Shown one piece after another: positions 56,520 to 64,000 of a DNA stretch of 64,000 nt. The notes beneath the pieces were generated by a model. It was not told the origin of the DNA. It saw only the letters and a program-made list of their open reading frames with translations, and did not search any database. Numbering within the stretch: the first letter of the stretch is position 1; each line of letters opens with the position of its first letter. Source of the DNA: Micromonospora cathayae (GTDB lineage Bacteria > Actinomycetota > Actinomycetes > Mycobacteriales > Micromonosporaceae); NCBI RefSeq assembly GCF_028993575.1, contig NZ_CP118615.1:2728001-2792000 (forward strand), written 5' to 3'. The position numbers and the translations under genes are program-made.

Positions 56520-57538
56520 TAGGCCGATATCGACGCCGGCGTCACGCCCGGGACGGCCAGCACCGAGTCAGCCGAGCTGCGGGAGGCTCGGAAGCGGGTC
56601 AGGTTGTCGGAGCAGGAGAACGAGGTCCTGCGCCGGGCCGCTGCGTACCTGTCGCAGGCGAACCTGCCGGAAGGGGCTCTACCCGCTCGTGAGCGAGCTG
56701 GCCGCCGACGGGATCCCCGTGGCGGTGACGTGCCGGGTACTGACCATCGCTCGTCAGCCCTACTACCGGTGGCTCGTCCAGCCTGTGGGCGATGCCGACC
56801 TCGTTGCCGCCTACCGGGCGAACCCGCTGGTGGACGCCCACCGCGATGATCCGGAGTTCGGGTACCGGTTCCTGGTCGATGAGGCCCGCGACGCCGGGCA
56901 GCTGGTGGCCGAGCGCACCGGGTGGCCGATCTGCTCGGGTAACGGCTGGTGGAGCGCGTTCGGCAAGCGCAAGTGTCGCGGTAAGGGCGGCAAGGTAGGC
57001 CCGCCGGTGCACGACGACCTGGTCTGCCGGGACTTCACCGCCGTCGGCCCGAACCGGCTGTGGCTGGCCGACATCACCGAGCACCACACCACCGAGGGCA
57101 AGCTCTACCTCTGCGCGATCAAGGACGTCTGGTCGAGGCGGATCGTCGGCTACTCCATCGACTCGCGGATGAAGTCCCGCTTGGCCGTCACCGCCCTGGA
57201 CAACGCCGCCGCCAGACGCGGTGGCCTGGCCGGGTGCGTGCTGCACACCGACCGCGGATCCCAAGGCGGCCTCATGGGCCTTCACCAAACGTGCCCGCGA
57301 CTCCGGCCTGATGCCGTCCATGGGCAGCATCGGCGACTGCTACGACAACTCGATGATCGAGGCCTTCTGGTCGAGGATGCAGGTCGAGCTGCTGAACCGC
57401 CGCCGCTGGCGCACCCGTATCGAACTCGCCAACGCAATCTTCGACTACCTCGAGATCTGGCACAATCGCCAACGCCGGCATAGCAGCATCGGCATGCTCA
57501 CCCCGATCGAGTTCGAGCGGGCGTCCGCGGTGGCATGA
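56520..57538 (+). mobile_element. IS3-family insertion sequence remnant
   Basis: The end of OrfA (DIDAGVTPGTASTESAELRE, RLSEQENEVLRRAAAYLSQA) runs to about 56680 without a start. OrfB follows from about 56689 with SELAADGIPVAVTCRVLTIA, RLWLADITEH (first D), VLHTDRGSQ (second D) and DNSMIEAFW (E). OrfB is frameshifted near 57265. Start-truncated and broken, so inactive. No clear terminal inverted repeats found; 56299-56519 hold no gene. Confidence 0.75.
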
Positions 57539-57559
57539 GATCACTTATCCGACTCCGGT

Positions 57560-57718
57560 CAACCCGGGGCAGACCAGGCCCCCATCGGCAGAAGCCCCAC
57601 CTGTTCCTTCTTCTTCGCGTTCACGCTGATCACCGGCTGCCCGGCAGCCTGATGGTCTTTGACCTGGTTGTTGAGATAGCGGGACTGGATATCCCGTACC
57701 GCGTCCTGCGGTATCCCT
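57560..57718 (-). pseudogene. ISAzo13-type transposase fragment
   Basis: Minus strand: DIQSRYLNNQVKDHQAAGQP and VISVNAKKKEQVGLLPMGAW. FDYLN-x-QVKDHQAAGxPVISVD-TKKKE is characteristic of ISAzo13 transposases. Only about 50 codons remain, lying between the IS3 remnant and the DUF4236 gene. Confidence 0.6.
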
Positions 57719-57722
57719 GCAA

Positions 57723-58769
57723 TTACCGCATCCGGCCGATTGCTTCGGCCAGTGCCGCCGCAACGTCAGGTCGGGAGAAATCCCAGACCATCAGCAGTCC
57801 GTCTGGGCTGGTGACGGTAAGCCTTCCATACAGCATGATCGGCAGTTGTCTGTTGTTCTTGAAGCGGCGATCCGGGCCGCCGGACTTGTTGCTGTACTGC
57901 CACGTCGTCCCAACACACTCGGCGTCGGTTGGCGGCGTATCCGACTCGATGAACCGTTGGGCCTGCGCATGGGCGTTCACTGCGGCGTACGGGAGGCCGG
58001 CGTAACGGTGACCGTGGCGGACGATCACCCGGTCCGGCAGGAAGTACAAAGAGCGGTCTTCTCCATGCAGGCTCGGTACGGCGATGTTCGTCACGAGCAT
58101 GGGCGGACCAGCCAGATCCACCGAGGCTGGGCTGCGGCGGTTCAGGGCTGCGGCTCCGGCGTTGACTTTCCGCTGATATGGAGTGTTGAGAGCACCTTCG
58201 GCTTCGACGTGCCAGACGCGCTGCATACGGCTGACGAAGCTGCTGCTCGTGGTGAAGCGCTCGTAGTTGACCGCCGGTACGTCGTCAACCTGGTAGAAGA
58301 CGACGACTGATCGCCGCGCAAGGTCGCGCTGCCACAGCCACCACACTGCGGGTAGGCCGGGCACGAGCAGCAGGAGCCCGAACGGTGCAGAGAATAGGGC
58401 CAGGACTGCGACGGCGGCAGCGGCCCACGGCCACAGCAGGTGCCGTTGGGCTGCGGTCTGGATCTGACCGATCAGGTCGGAGGGATGTGCTGCAACCAGC
58501 TGCTGTACCGGCGTACCGGACAACTCCTGCATGACGATCCCGTCGTTGTGGGTCGCTGGCAGCATCGACGGCGGCGATCCGGGTGAGGTTGGGGTGGGTG
58601 CCCGGCCGCCGAAGTAGGTCGTGCCGAGACCGGCAACGCGGACGTAGTTGCCGCGAGGCCCAGTCCCGACACGGAACCCTGGGACACCAGCGGAGACGCC
58701 GACGCCAGATGGTGACAGGTTGAATCTAAAGGGGCCCGCTTTGAGGCTGGTCCGCAGGTAGAAACCCAT
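57723..58769 (-). CDS. DUF4236-domain membrane protein
   Basis: 348 residues. MGFYLRTSLKAGPFRFNLSP and GVGVSAGVPGFRVGTGPRGN form the DUF4236 beta domain. A hydrophobic hairpin follows (LLWPWAAAAVAVLALFSAPF, GLLLLVPGLPAVWWL), then a C-terminal domain (PPMLVTNIAVPSLHGEDRSL; YFLPDRVIVRHGHRYAGLPY). DUF4236 is of unknown function and often occurs in accessory regions. It is divergent from the DUF4041 gene across 463 bp. Confidence 0.75.
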   Translation of the reverse strand: MGFYLRTSLKAGPFRFNLSPSGVGVSAGVPGFRVGTGPRGNYVRVAGLGTTYFGGRAPTPTSPGSPPSMLPATHNDGIVMQELSGTPVQQLVAAHPSDLIGQIQTAAQRHLLWPWAAAAVAVLALFSAPFGLLLLVPGLPAVWWLWQRDLARRSVVVFYQVDDVPAVNYERFTTSSSFVSRMQRVWHVEAEGALNTPYQRKVNAGAAALNRRSPASVDLAGPPMLVTNIAVPSLHGEDRSLYFLPDRVIVRHGHRYAGLPYAAVNAHAQAQRFIESDTPPTDAECVGTTWQYSNKSGGPDRRFKNNRQLPIMLYGRLTVTSPDGLLMVWDFSRPDVAAALAEAIGRMR

Positions 58770-59232
58770 GAGTGCCCTCGCGTCGTCGCTGACAATGCGG
58801 GCAACGATAGGTCTTCGTGCGCGGCGAGATAACCAGACTATCGGATATCAGGGAGCACTGAACGGGCAGACCCACGTGGAAGACGGCAAGATCAGATAAC
58901 GACCATGCCGCCGACGGGCATGGCGGGGAAGCCTTGCTATATCGCGCGACGTGGTTCTCGTGCCGTGCAGCCTTCACCGCTTATCCGGCTGGCTCGTGTG
59001 GTGGTTCGGGGTGAGCCACCCCGGGCCCCCATCAGGGGCCAAGGCCGAGGCGAGACAGGCTGACCGAAGCGCATCACCAAGCCGGATGCCTTTCTGTCGG
59101 TAATCAGACTGAAGTCGTCGCTCGGGTATCCGTGGTCGGCTGGATGGCTGCTCTGCTGATCTGAGTCGTCGATGTCCGGTCGGCGGCTACGGCGCTACTT
59201 TCGTCGGGCAGTCATGATGCCTGGGGAGAGCA
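58770..59232. other. intergenic region, no gene
   Basis: 463 bp between two divergent genes. Both promoters should be here. It contains a short GGCCCC-CATCA-GGGGCC hairpin near 59023-59040. No ORF looks coding. Confidence 0.4.
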
Positions 59233-60756
59233 ATGGGATATCGCTTCAACGCGCCACCGAACTGGCCGCCGCCGCCTGCTGGGTGGGTGCCGCCTACGGG
59301 TTGGAGACCGGATCCTGCCTGGGGCCCTCCTCCGGCGGGGTGGCAGTTGTGGATTCCGGACTCGCCGGCTCCGGCACCGGCGGTACCCGTTACGGCCGAC
59401 GCGCAGGCTGATGGCGCTCCTGTCGTCGTCCCGCCGCAGCGCAATGGGAGTCCGGACATTCCTCTGTTCGGTGCTCGGGGCAAGGCGCGTGAACTGAACG
59501 TGGAGAACGCACAGCTCCGTAGCGAGCTGGACCAGTTGCGCGTCGAGCTGACGGGCTTGCGGGCGGAGATGTCACGGCTCGGTGTGCTCTCAGCGATGGA
59601 GTTGGAGCAGCACCGGGACCGGCTCAGCCGCGAGGTCGCCGACCTGACCGCGAAGGGCAAAGCGCGGAAGGCCGAGCTCGAGCGGCATCTGCGTGAGCTC
59701 CGGCAGCAGATTGTGGTCACTGAGGAGACGGCACTGCTGCAGGAAGCTGGGGTCTATCAGTATCGGCATCCCCTGTCGGACGCGGTCGCCTATCAGAGCC
59801 AGCTCAGCCGGCTTCAGGACCAGATCAAGGCCATGACCAGGAAGGACGGGGGAGCGGTCAAGGCGGCTACCGGGTGGACGGTCAACGGCTCGGCCGCAGA
59901 GGGTCGGGTCATGATCCGGGACTTCTCCAAGCTCATGCTCCGCGCCTACAACGCCGAGGCGGACAACCTGGTGCGCGGGTTGAAGCCGTACAAGCTCGAC
60001 TCGGCTGTAGATCGGCTGGGGAAGGTGACGGTCACCATCGCCAAGCTCGGCAAGACGATGCAGATCCGGATCGCTGAGGAGTACCACCGGCTGCGGATCA
60101 AGGAGTTGGAGCTGACCGCCGACTACCAGGAGAAGCTGGCCGAGGAGAAGGAACGGGAGCGGGAGGAGAAGGCCCGGCTGCGCGAAGAGCGACGTGCGCA
60201 ACAGGAGATCGAACGCGAACGCGCCCGGCTCGACAAGGAACGCCAGCACTACGCGAACGCCTTGGCCGCTTTGCAGGCCAAGGGTGATGCTGACGGTGCC
60301 GCCCAGATGCAGGACCGGTTGGCCCAGATCGACACCGCGATCCAGGACGTCGACCACCGGGCCGCCAACGTCCGGGCCGGCTACGTGTACGTGATCTCCA
60401 ATCTCGGCGCGTTCGGCGAGAAGATGGTCAAGGTCGGCATGACCCGTCGCCTGGACCCGCTGGACCGGGTACGTGAACTCAGTGACGCCTCGGTGCCCTT
60501 CAACTTCGACGTCCACGCCCTGTTCTTCTCCGACGACGCTGTCGGTATCGAGGCGCAGATGCACGCACGGCTGGCCGACCGAAGGGTCAACCTGGTCAAC
60601 CACCGTCGCGAGTTCTTCTACGCCACGCCGGAGGAGGCCAAGGAACACCTGCTGGCGTTGACCGGCAGCCTGCTGCAGTACGAGGAGGTCCCGGAAGCCC
60701 TGGAGTACCGGCAGAGCCTCACCCAGGCCCAGGAGCAGCCAGTCGCGACCACATGA
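59233..60756 (+). CDS. DUF4041 coiled-coil protein with GIY-YIG (T5orf172) domain
   Basis: 507 residues. N-terminal Pro/Trp-rich repeats (PPAGWVPPTGWRPDPAWGPP), a coiled coil (ENAQLRSELDQLRVELTGLR), the DUF4041 domain (about residues 170-300, MIRDFSKLMLRAYNAEADNL), a second coil, and a GIY-YIG-like domain GYVYVISNLGAFGEKMVKVG-MTRRLDPLDRVREL with late H and E. DUF4041/T5orf172 proteins recur in phage-defence and phage genomes. Start: ATG with GGGGAG upstream. Confidence 0.8.
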   Translation: MGYRFNAPPNWPPPPAGWVPPTGWRPDPAWGPPPAGWQLWIPDSPAPAPAVPVTADAQADGAPVVVPPQRNGSPDIPLFGARGKARELNVENAQLRSELDQLRVELTGLRAEMSRLGVLSAMELEQHRDRLSREVADLTAKGKARKAELERHLRELRQQIVVTEETALLQEAGVYQYRHPLSDAVAYQSQLSRLQDQIKAMTRKDGGAVKAATGWTVNGSAAEGRVMIRDFSKLMLRAYNAEADNLVRGLKPYKLDSAVDRLGKVTVTIAKLGKTMQIRIAEEYHRLRIKELELTADYQEKLAEEKEREREEKARLREERRAQQEIERERARLDKERQHYANALAALQAKGDADGAAQMQDRLAQIDTAIQDVDHRAANVRAGYVYVISNLGAFGEKMVKVGMTRRLDPLDRVRELSDASVPFNFDVHALFFSDDAVGIEAQMHARLADRRVNLVNHRREFFYATPEEAKEHLLALTGSLLQYEEVPEALEYRQSLTQAQEQPVATT

Positions 60757-61169
60757 CATGCCAAGGCAGAACCGCCGGTGGCCGCTGAGCCGGTGAGTCC
60801 AACGGATCAATCGTGCCCGCAGCCGATCCGACGACTGCCATGAGCAATGGTCGCCGGCGGGCCAGCCGTTACGACCATGAGCAAGTGGTATCCCGAGATG
60901 GAGAGGTACGTATGCCGTCGGGTGAACCGTTCGTCTATGGGTCAGCGGTCGGCAGCGCAGTTGTTGTCCCGGGACCATCCGCATACCGACAGGTCCGAGG
61001 GGCGTGATCTGTCCCGGCGCGACGACAACGGCAGGCTGATCCAGGGCTACCCTCTGACGACGACAACCCGCCTTCGCAGCTCAATGATTTCGCGCGCTGC
61101 CAGCGTTCCAGATGATCCGCCACCGAAAGGGCTCTACCTGCCCTTTCTGTCTCCCTGAGAGGAGGACGG
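60757..61169. other. intergenic region, no convincing gene
   Basis: Two short rightward frames (60813-61007 and 60847-61158) overlap here, neither with a good RBS, good third-position bias or recognisable motif. Confidence 0.4.
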
Positions 61170-61952
61170 GTGTCCCCGTCCGAGTCCCCCTTCCACCTGT
61201 GGATCGCGATGGACGACACGCGCACCGTCGTCGCCCTAGCGCCGCTCAAGGTTTCCCGCAATCCGGCACGGCACGAGTGGGGAAGCATCACCGACCTGCG
61301 CGCCGAGCCCGAGACCGAGAGGCCCGAGAGCGTTCCGCGCATCATCGTGTTGTCGACATTGGTATTGATCGGCTCCTTCGGACTGTGCCTCACCGGAGCG
61401 CCAGGGCCGGTGGTCTTCTTGCTTGCCGTTCTCGCGCTAGGTGTCGGGTCGGCGTCCTACCTCTACAAACCTCCGCCGGCGATGGTGGTGGCACGGGATG
61501 AGGCGACCTTTCCGGAACTTCACCGGACCCTGGAAAGCGCCCGTGAGCGCACCGAGTTCGCTGATCTGCTCCGGATGGCTGAGCGAGCTGGAAGGGTCCT
61601 TCCCGCCGTGGAGGCCGCCGTGGATCCAGCTGAGGGCGGGGAACTGCTGGCCCAGGTGCTGTGGGAGGCCGCCGACGTGCTCAGCCGACGGCAGCAACTC
61701 CGCCCGCAGGTGGCCAGGCCCCCATCGGCGTCGGCCGGCCCGGCGGCTACCCGCGCCGCGCAGACGCTCGCGGAGCAGCGGGGGGCAGCGCAGGCGCTGT
61801 GGATGCAGACCGAGGCGGAGTTGGAACGCATTCAGACCGCCCTTGAGCTTGCCGCTGTCGCCGGAGAGAACGTGGCACACGATTCAGGTGCCCTTGACGT
61901 GGTGCGAGAAGCATACGAGGAACTGGTTGCCGTATACGGAAACCGGCACTAG
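61170..61952 (+). CDS. membrane-anchored hypothetical protein
   Basis: 260 residues from a GTG at 61170 (GAGAGGAGG upstream). A cytosolic head, two adjacent membrane helices (RIIVLSTLVLIGSFGLCLTG, PVVFLLAVLALGVGSASYLY), then a helical tail rich in Ala/Glu (ELLAQVLWEAADVLSRRQQL; ALWMQTEAELERIQTALELA). No family recognised. It is the last gene before the right island boundary. Confidence 0.65.
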   Translation: MSPSESPFHLWIAMDDTRTVVALAPLKVSRNPARHEWGSITDLRAEPETERPESVPRIIVLSTLVLIGSFGLCLTGAPGPVVFLLAVLALGVGSASYLYKPPPAMVVARDEATFPELHRTLESARERTEFADLLRMAERAGRVLPAVEAAVDPAEGGELLAQVLWEAADVLSRRQQLRPQVARPPSASAGPAATRAAQTLAEQRGAAQALWMQTEAELERIQTALELAAVAGENVAHDSGALDVVREAYEELVAVYGNRH

Positions 61953-62169
61953 GACCAGCCAGCGCACCGGGGGCCGAACTAACGTTTGCAACGCTCGCCA
62001 CCGCTTGAGACCCGATGCCACGCGGGGTGCTCCTTGGGTGCTCCGGCGCGATGGACGGGCCGACGCTTGATGGACCGGGCGGGACGCTTTCCCGCTGAAG
62101 CTGGGGGCTGACCGCGAACAGATGGACTTACGCCGCCGGGTTGGATGCAACAACTCGACTAACGTCTAT

Positions 62170-62214
62170 CTCTTAATCCGCGGGTTCGGGGTTCGAGTCC
62201 CTGGCGGCGCACCA
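62170..62214 (+). repeat. duplicated tRNA-Lys 3' half (right att site)
   Basis: 45 bp identical to 47328-47372, from the anticodon loop through CCA. The 5' tRNA half is absent, so it is not a gene. A hairpin as at 47378-47419 follows at 62220-62258. Confidence 0.9.
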
Positions 62215-62383
62215 GCAGCAAGGCTCTGACCTGGGTTTTCACCCGGGTCGGAGCCTTTCTTGCTTCCGTGGCGGTGGGCCGGTGCTCGGTGGGTGCTCGG
62301 GAGCCGTTGGACCGGTGCGGCTGCCGGTGGACGGGTGCGTGTCGGTGGACGTCCGGTCCGGGCCGGTTCGGTGAGGGGGTCTG

Positions 62384-63043
62384 GTGTCGGTGCCGGTGGT
62401 GATTCCGGACGGGATCCGGGCTGACGTGGAAACGTTGTGGCGTCACCACGACCTGGGCCACGAGTTGCGTCGGTGTGACGTGGGGATCGGGTTGGGTAGT
62501 CATGACCTCGGTGCGGCGGTGGTCGCGACCCGCCTGTTCCACGAGGGCCTGTTCCCGTGGATCGTGTTCACCGGCGCGAACGCTCCGACGACGGTGGAGC
62601 GGTTCCCGCGCGGTGAGGCGGTGCACTACCGGGAGTACGCGGTCGAGCATGGTGTGCCGGCGGAGTCGATTCTCGTGGAGCCGCGGGCGACGAACACGGC
62701 CCAGAATCTCGACTATTCGCGCCGCCTGCTGGCGGAACGCCGGATCCCGGTGCGTTCGGTGTTGCTCATGTCCCGGCCGTACCAGCAGCGCCGGGCCTAC
62801 GCCACCTGCAAGCTGATGTGGCCGGAGGTCGACGTGGTGTGCGCGTCGAACCCTCTTGAGCTGGACGACTACGTGGGCAGCATCGGTGACCCCCGGCGGG
62901 TGGTGGACATGCTGGTCGGGGACACGCAGCGGATCGAGGTGTACGCCGAACGCGGGTTCGCGGTTCCGCAGAAGGTGCCGGACGAGGTGCAGGCGGCCTT
63001 CGGTCGCCTGGTGGCGGCGGGGTACACGAGCCGGCTCGTCTGA
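62384..63043 (+). CDS. YdcF/DUF218-family protein, chromosomal copy
   Basis: 219 residues from a GTG at 62384, with GDTQRIEVYAERGF and the DUF218 core (CDVGIGLGSHDLGAAVVATR; TGANAPTTVERFPRG). Differs from the copy at 47539-48198 in about 22 residues. Lying beyond the tRNA fragment, it is probably the original chromosomal neighbour of tRNA-Lys. Confidence 0.85.
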   Translation: MSVPVVIPDGIRADVETLWRHHDLGHELRRCDVGIGLGSHDLGAAVVATRLFHEGLFPWIVFTGANAPTTVERFPRGEAVHYREYAVEHGVPAESILVEPRATNTAQNLDYSRRLLAERRIPVRSVLLMSRPYQQRRAYATCKLMWPEVDVVCASNPLELDDYVGSIGDPRRVVDMLVGDTQRIEVYAERGFAVPQKVPDEVQAAFGRLVAAGYTSRLV

Positions 63044-63053
63044 GCGGAGTCGG

Positions 63054-63327
63054 TTACCAGCGTGGCCCGCCCGGTCGGATGCCCATTCGTTCGCTGAGTT
63101 CGACGGCCGGCCGGGGCGGTCGGGGGCGGGTGAGGATCTCCCGGACCAGGTCGCGGGAGAGCCGGTGGTCGCGCACCTGGTCGGGGCCGATGACCTCGGC
63201 GTCCAGGAGGGCGGCCAGCGCTTCGTCGATGCGGTTCCATCGAGCGAGTGCGCGTGCGGTCTCGATGGCCTGTCGGACCTGCCGTTCGACCGGAAGTGCG
63301 GTGGTGTCGAGCAGTGGTTTCGGCTTG
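63054..63327 (-). pseudogene. C-terminal fragment of a regulator-like protein
   Basis: A minus-strand frame reads ALPVERQVRQAIETARALAR, WNRIDEALAALLDAEVIGPD then LSRDLVREILTRPRPPRPAV, ending GPRW and a stop. Helical-repeat end of an XRE/TPR-like regulator. No start or N-terminal domain upstream, so it is truncated. Confidence 0.55.
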
Positions 63328-63403
63328 AAGGTCCGGGCCTACGACACAGCGGGCCACTCCGCCTGAAACAGCACCAGTTGCCCACGTGCTGACACGCTGT
63401 GCC

Positions 63404-63439
63404 GGTCCTGGCCGCACTGTCTCGTGCGGCCAGGACCGA
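63404..63439. terminator. 15-bp hairpin terminator
   Basis: CGGTCCTGGCCGCAC (63404-63418) pairs with GTGCGGCCAGGACCG (63425-63439). It ends the serine-hydrolase gene on the minus strand. Confidence 0.7.
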
Positions 63440-63472
63440 CGTCTGACACCTGAGCTGGCCGGTCGGTTGTCG

Positions 63473-64000
63473 CTACGGCAGCGAGTTGAGCACCATGGCG
63501 CCGATGTCACGGCCGAGTTGGGCAGCGTCCTGGGAGCCGGAACGGTCGTTCATCATGACCGCCACCACGATGCCGTCCTCGGGGTAGATCCGTAGGTAGG
63601 CGAGGGCGCCCGTCCACGAGCCGTCCTTGGCGACCACCTGGTGGCCGTTCTCGACGCCGGTGTTCCAGCCGTAGGCGTAGTTGCTGTCGGCGTCCGGCGC
63701 GGTCCACATGGTGTCCAGCGACGCCTGGGTCAGGATCTGGCCCGCCGCGAGCTTGGCGCCGAACCGGCCCAGGTCGTACACGTTCGACTGGATCCCGCCG
63801 CCGAGGGTCTTCCAGTCCTTGTTCTCGAGCGGCGCCTCCGCGTTGCTGGTCGTGTACTCGGTCATCCGCCGGACGCCGGCGCTCAGGTCCGCCGGGGCGA
63901 GCGTGCCGAGACCGTAGGGAGTGGTCAGCTTCGTACGCACCAGGTTCTTGATGTTGTCGCCGCCGGCTGCTTCGAGACCGGCGCCGAGCAGGGTGTAGCC
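63473..64000 (-). CDS. serine hydrolase / class C beta-lactamase-like protein, partial
   Basis: About 175 C-terminal residues; the N-terminus lies beyond the window. GYTLLGAGLEAAGGDNIKNL is the region after the YxN motif, then YGLGTLAPADLSAGVRRMTE, GGGIQSNVYDLGRFGAKLAA and KDGSWTGALAYLRIYPEDGI, where KDGSWTG takes the place of the KTG/HTG motif. Members are DD-peptidases, esterases or beta-lactamases; the true substrate is unknown. Confidence 0.75.
   Translation of the reverse strand, partial: GYTLLGAGLEAAGGDNIKNLVRTKLTTPYGLGTLAPADLSAGVRRMTEYTTSNAEAPLENKDWKTLGGGIQSNVYDLGRFGAKLAAGQILTQASLDTMWTAPDADSNYAYGWNTGVENGHQVVAKDGSWTGALAYLRIYPEDGIVVAVMMNDRSGSQDAAQLGRDIGAMVLNSLP

Larger units (their letters stand above)
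47328..62214. mobile_element. genomic island in tRNA-Lys, about 14.9 kb
   Basis: The 45 bp from the anticodon loop to CCA of tRNA-Lys (47328-47372) recur exactly at 62170-62214. Both copies are followed by a similar terminator and a ydcF-like gene about 90 % identical in protein. Between them lie regulators, a RiPP operon, broken genes and transposase relics. This is the structure of a tRNA-integrated element, but no integrase remains. Confidence 0.75.

Noticed and set aside
60813..61158. Two short rightward frames after the DUF4041 gene
   Set aside because: Overlapping frames with no RBS, motif or third-position bias; not supported as genes.
47328..62214. Integrase gene for the tRNA-Lys island
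   Set aside because: No tyrosine or serine recombinase motif found on either strand; only IS3 and ISAzo13 transposase relics.

Overview
The window looks like a chromosomal segment of a very GC-rich actinomycete, most probably Micromonosporaceae (inference). The signs are dense third-position G/C, frequent GTG starts and leaderless promoters, paired L,D-transpeptidase lipoproteins, XRE/TPR regulators and actinomycete-type mobile elements. It is mostly accessory DNA: two tRNA-targeted insertions separated by about 3.7 kb of ordinary chromosome.

Region 1 (about 139-43533) is a complete-length integrated element bounded by a 15-bp att core. The left copy lies in a decayed tRNA-His gene and the right copy is followed by a normal tRNA-His 3' end. 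Nearly all genes read on the minus strand. From right to left it holds: a tyrosine integrase, a leaderless XRE repressor with palindromic operators, a second HTH protein and an Xis-like protein (41.2-43.5 kb); a metabolism/replication block with HNH, GGDEF, C5-methyltransferase, RecA-like ATPase, replication protein, DnaC-like loader, RuvC-like and DpdA-like genes (28-41 kb); and a complete siphovirus morphogenesis block with terminase, portal, ClpP-type protease with nested scaffold, capsid, connectors, tail tube, chaperones, tape measure, minor tail proteins, peptidase and holin (10-27 kb). Beyond these, at the far left, sits a cassette normally found in Actinomycete Integrative and Conjugative Elements (AICEs) rather than phages: a GntR regulator, a TraB/FtsK translocase, SpdB-like membrane proteins, a DUF6907 protein, a GIY-YIG/HTH pair and a Pycsar-effector-like membrane protein (0.2-10 kb). 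Eight-base repeats around traB resemble a TraB recognition (clt) region. The element is therefore read as a phage/AICE chimera. Eight apparent frameshifts fall outside the structural block and none inside it.

Region 2 (43.6-47.4 kb) is chromosomal: a small membrane protein, two paralogous L,D-transpeptidase lipoproteins separated by a GC-rich minisatellite, and tRNA-Lys(CUU).

Region 3 (47.33-62.21 kb) is an island in tRNA-Lys, bounded by a 45-bp duplication of the tRNA 3' half and by two ~90 % identical ydcF-like genes. It carries a radical-SAM cyclophane RiPP operon (maturase, precursor with four aromatic-Asp-Asn/Ser motifs at a 6-residue period, pentapeptide-repeat protein) with regulators and an HFCD flavoprotein. 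It also has a scrapyard of truncated genes (HTH, epimerase, Rhs), Nudix and D-amino-acid-oxidase genes, IS3 and ISAzo13 relics, and a DUF4236 / DUF4041-GIY-YIG pair that may be defensive. No integrase is visible in it.

Region 4 (62.2-64 kb) returns to chromosome: the second ydcF, a regulator remnant, and a serine hydrolase cut by the window end.
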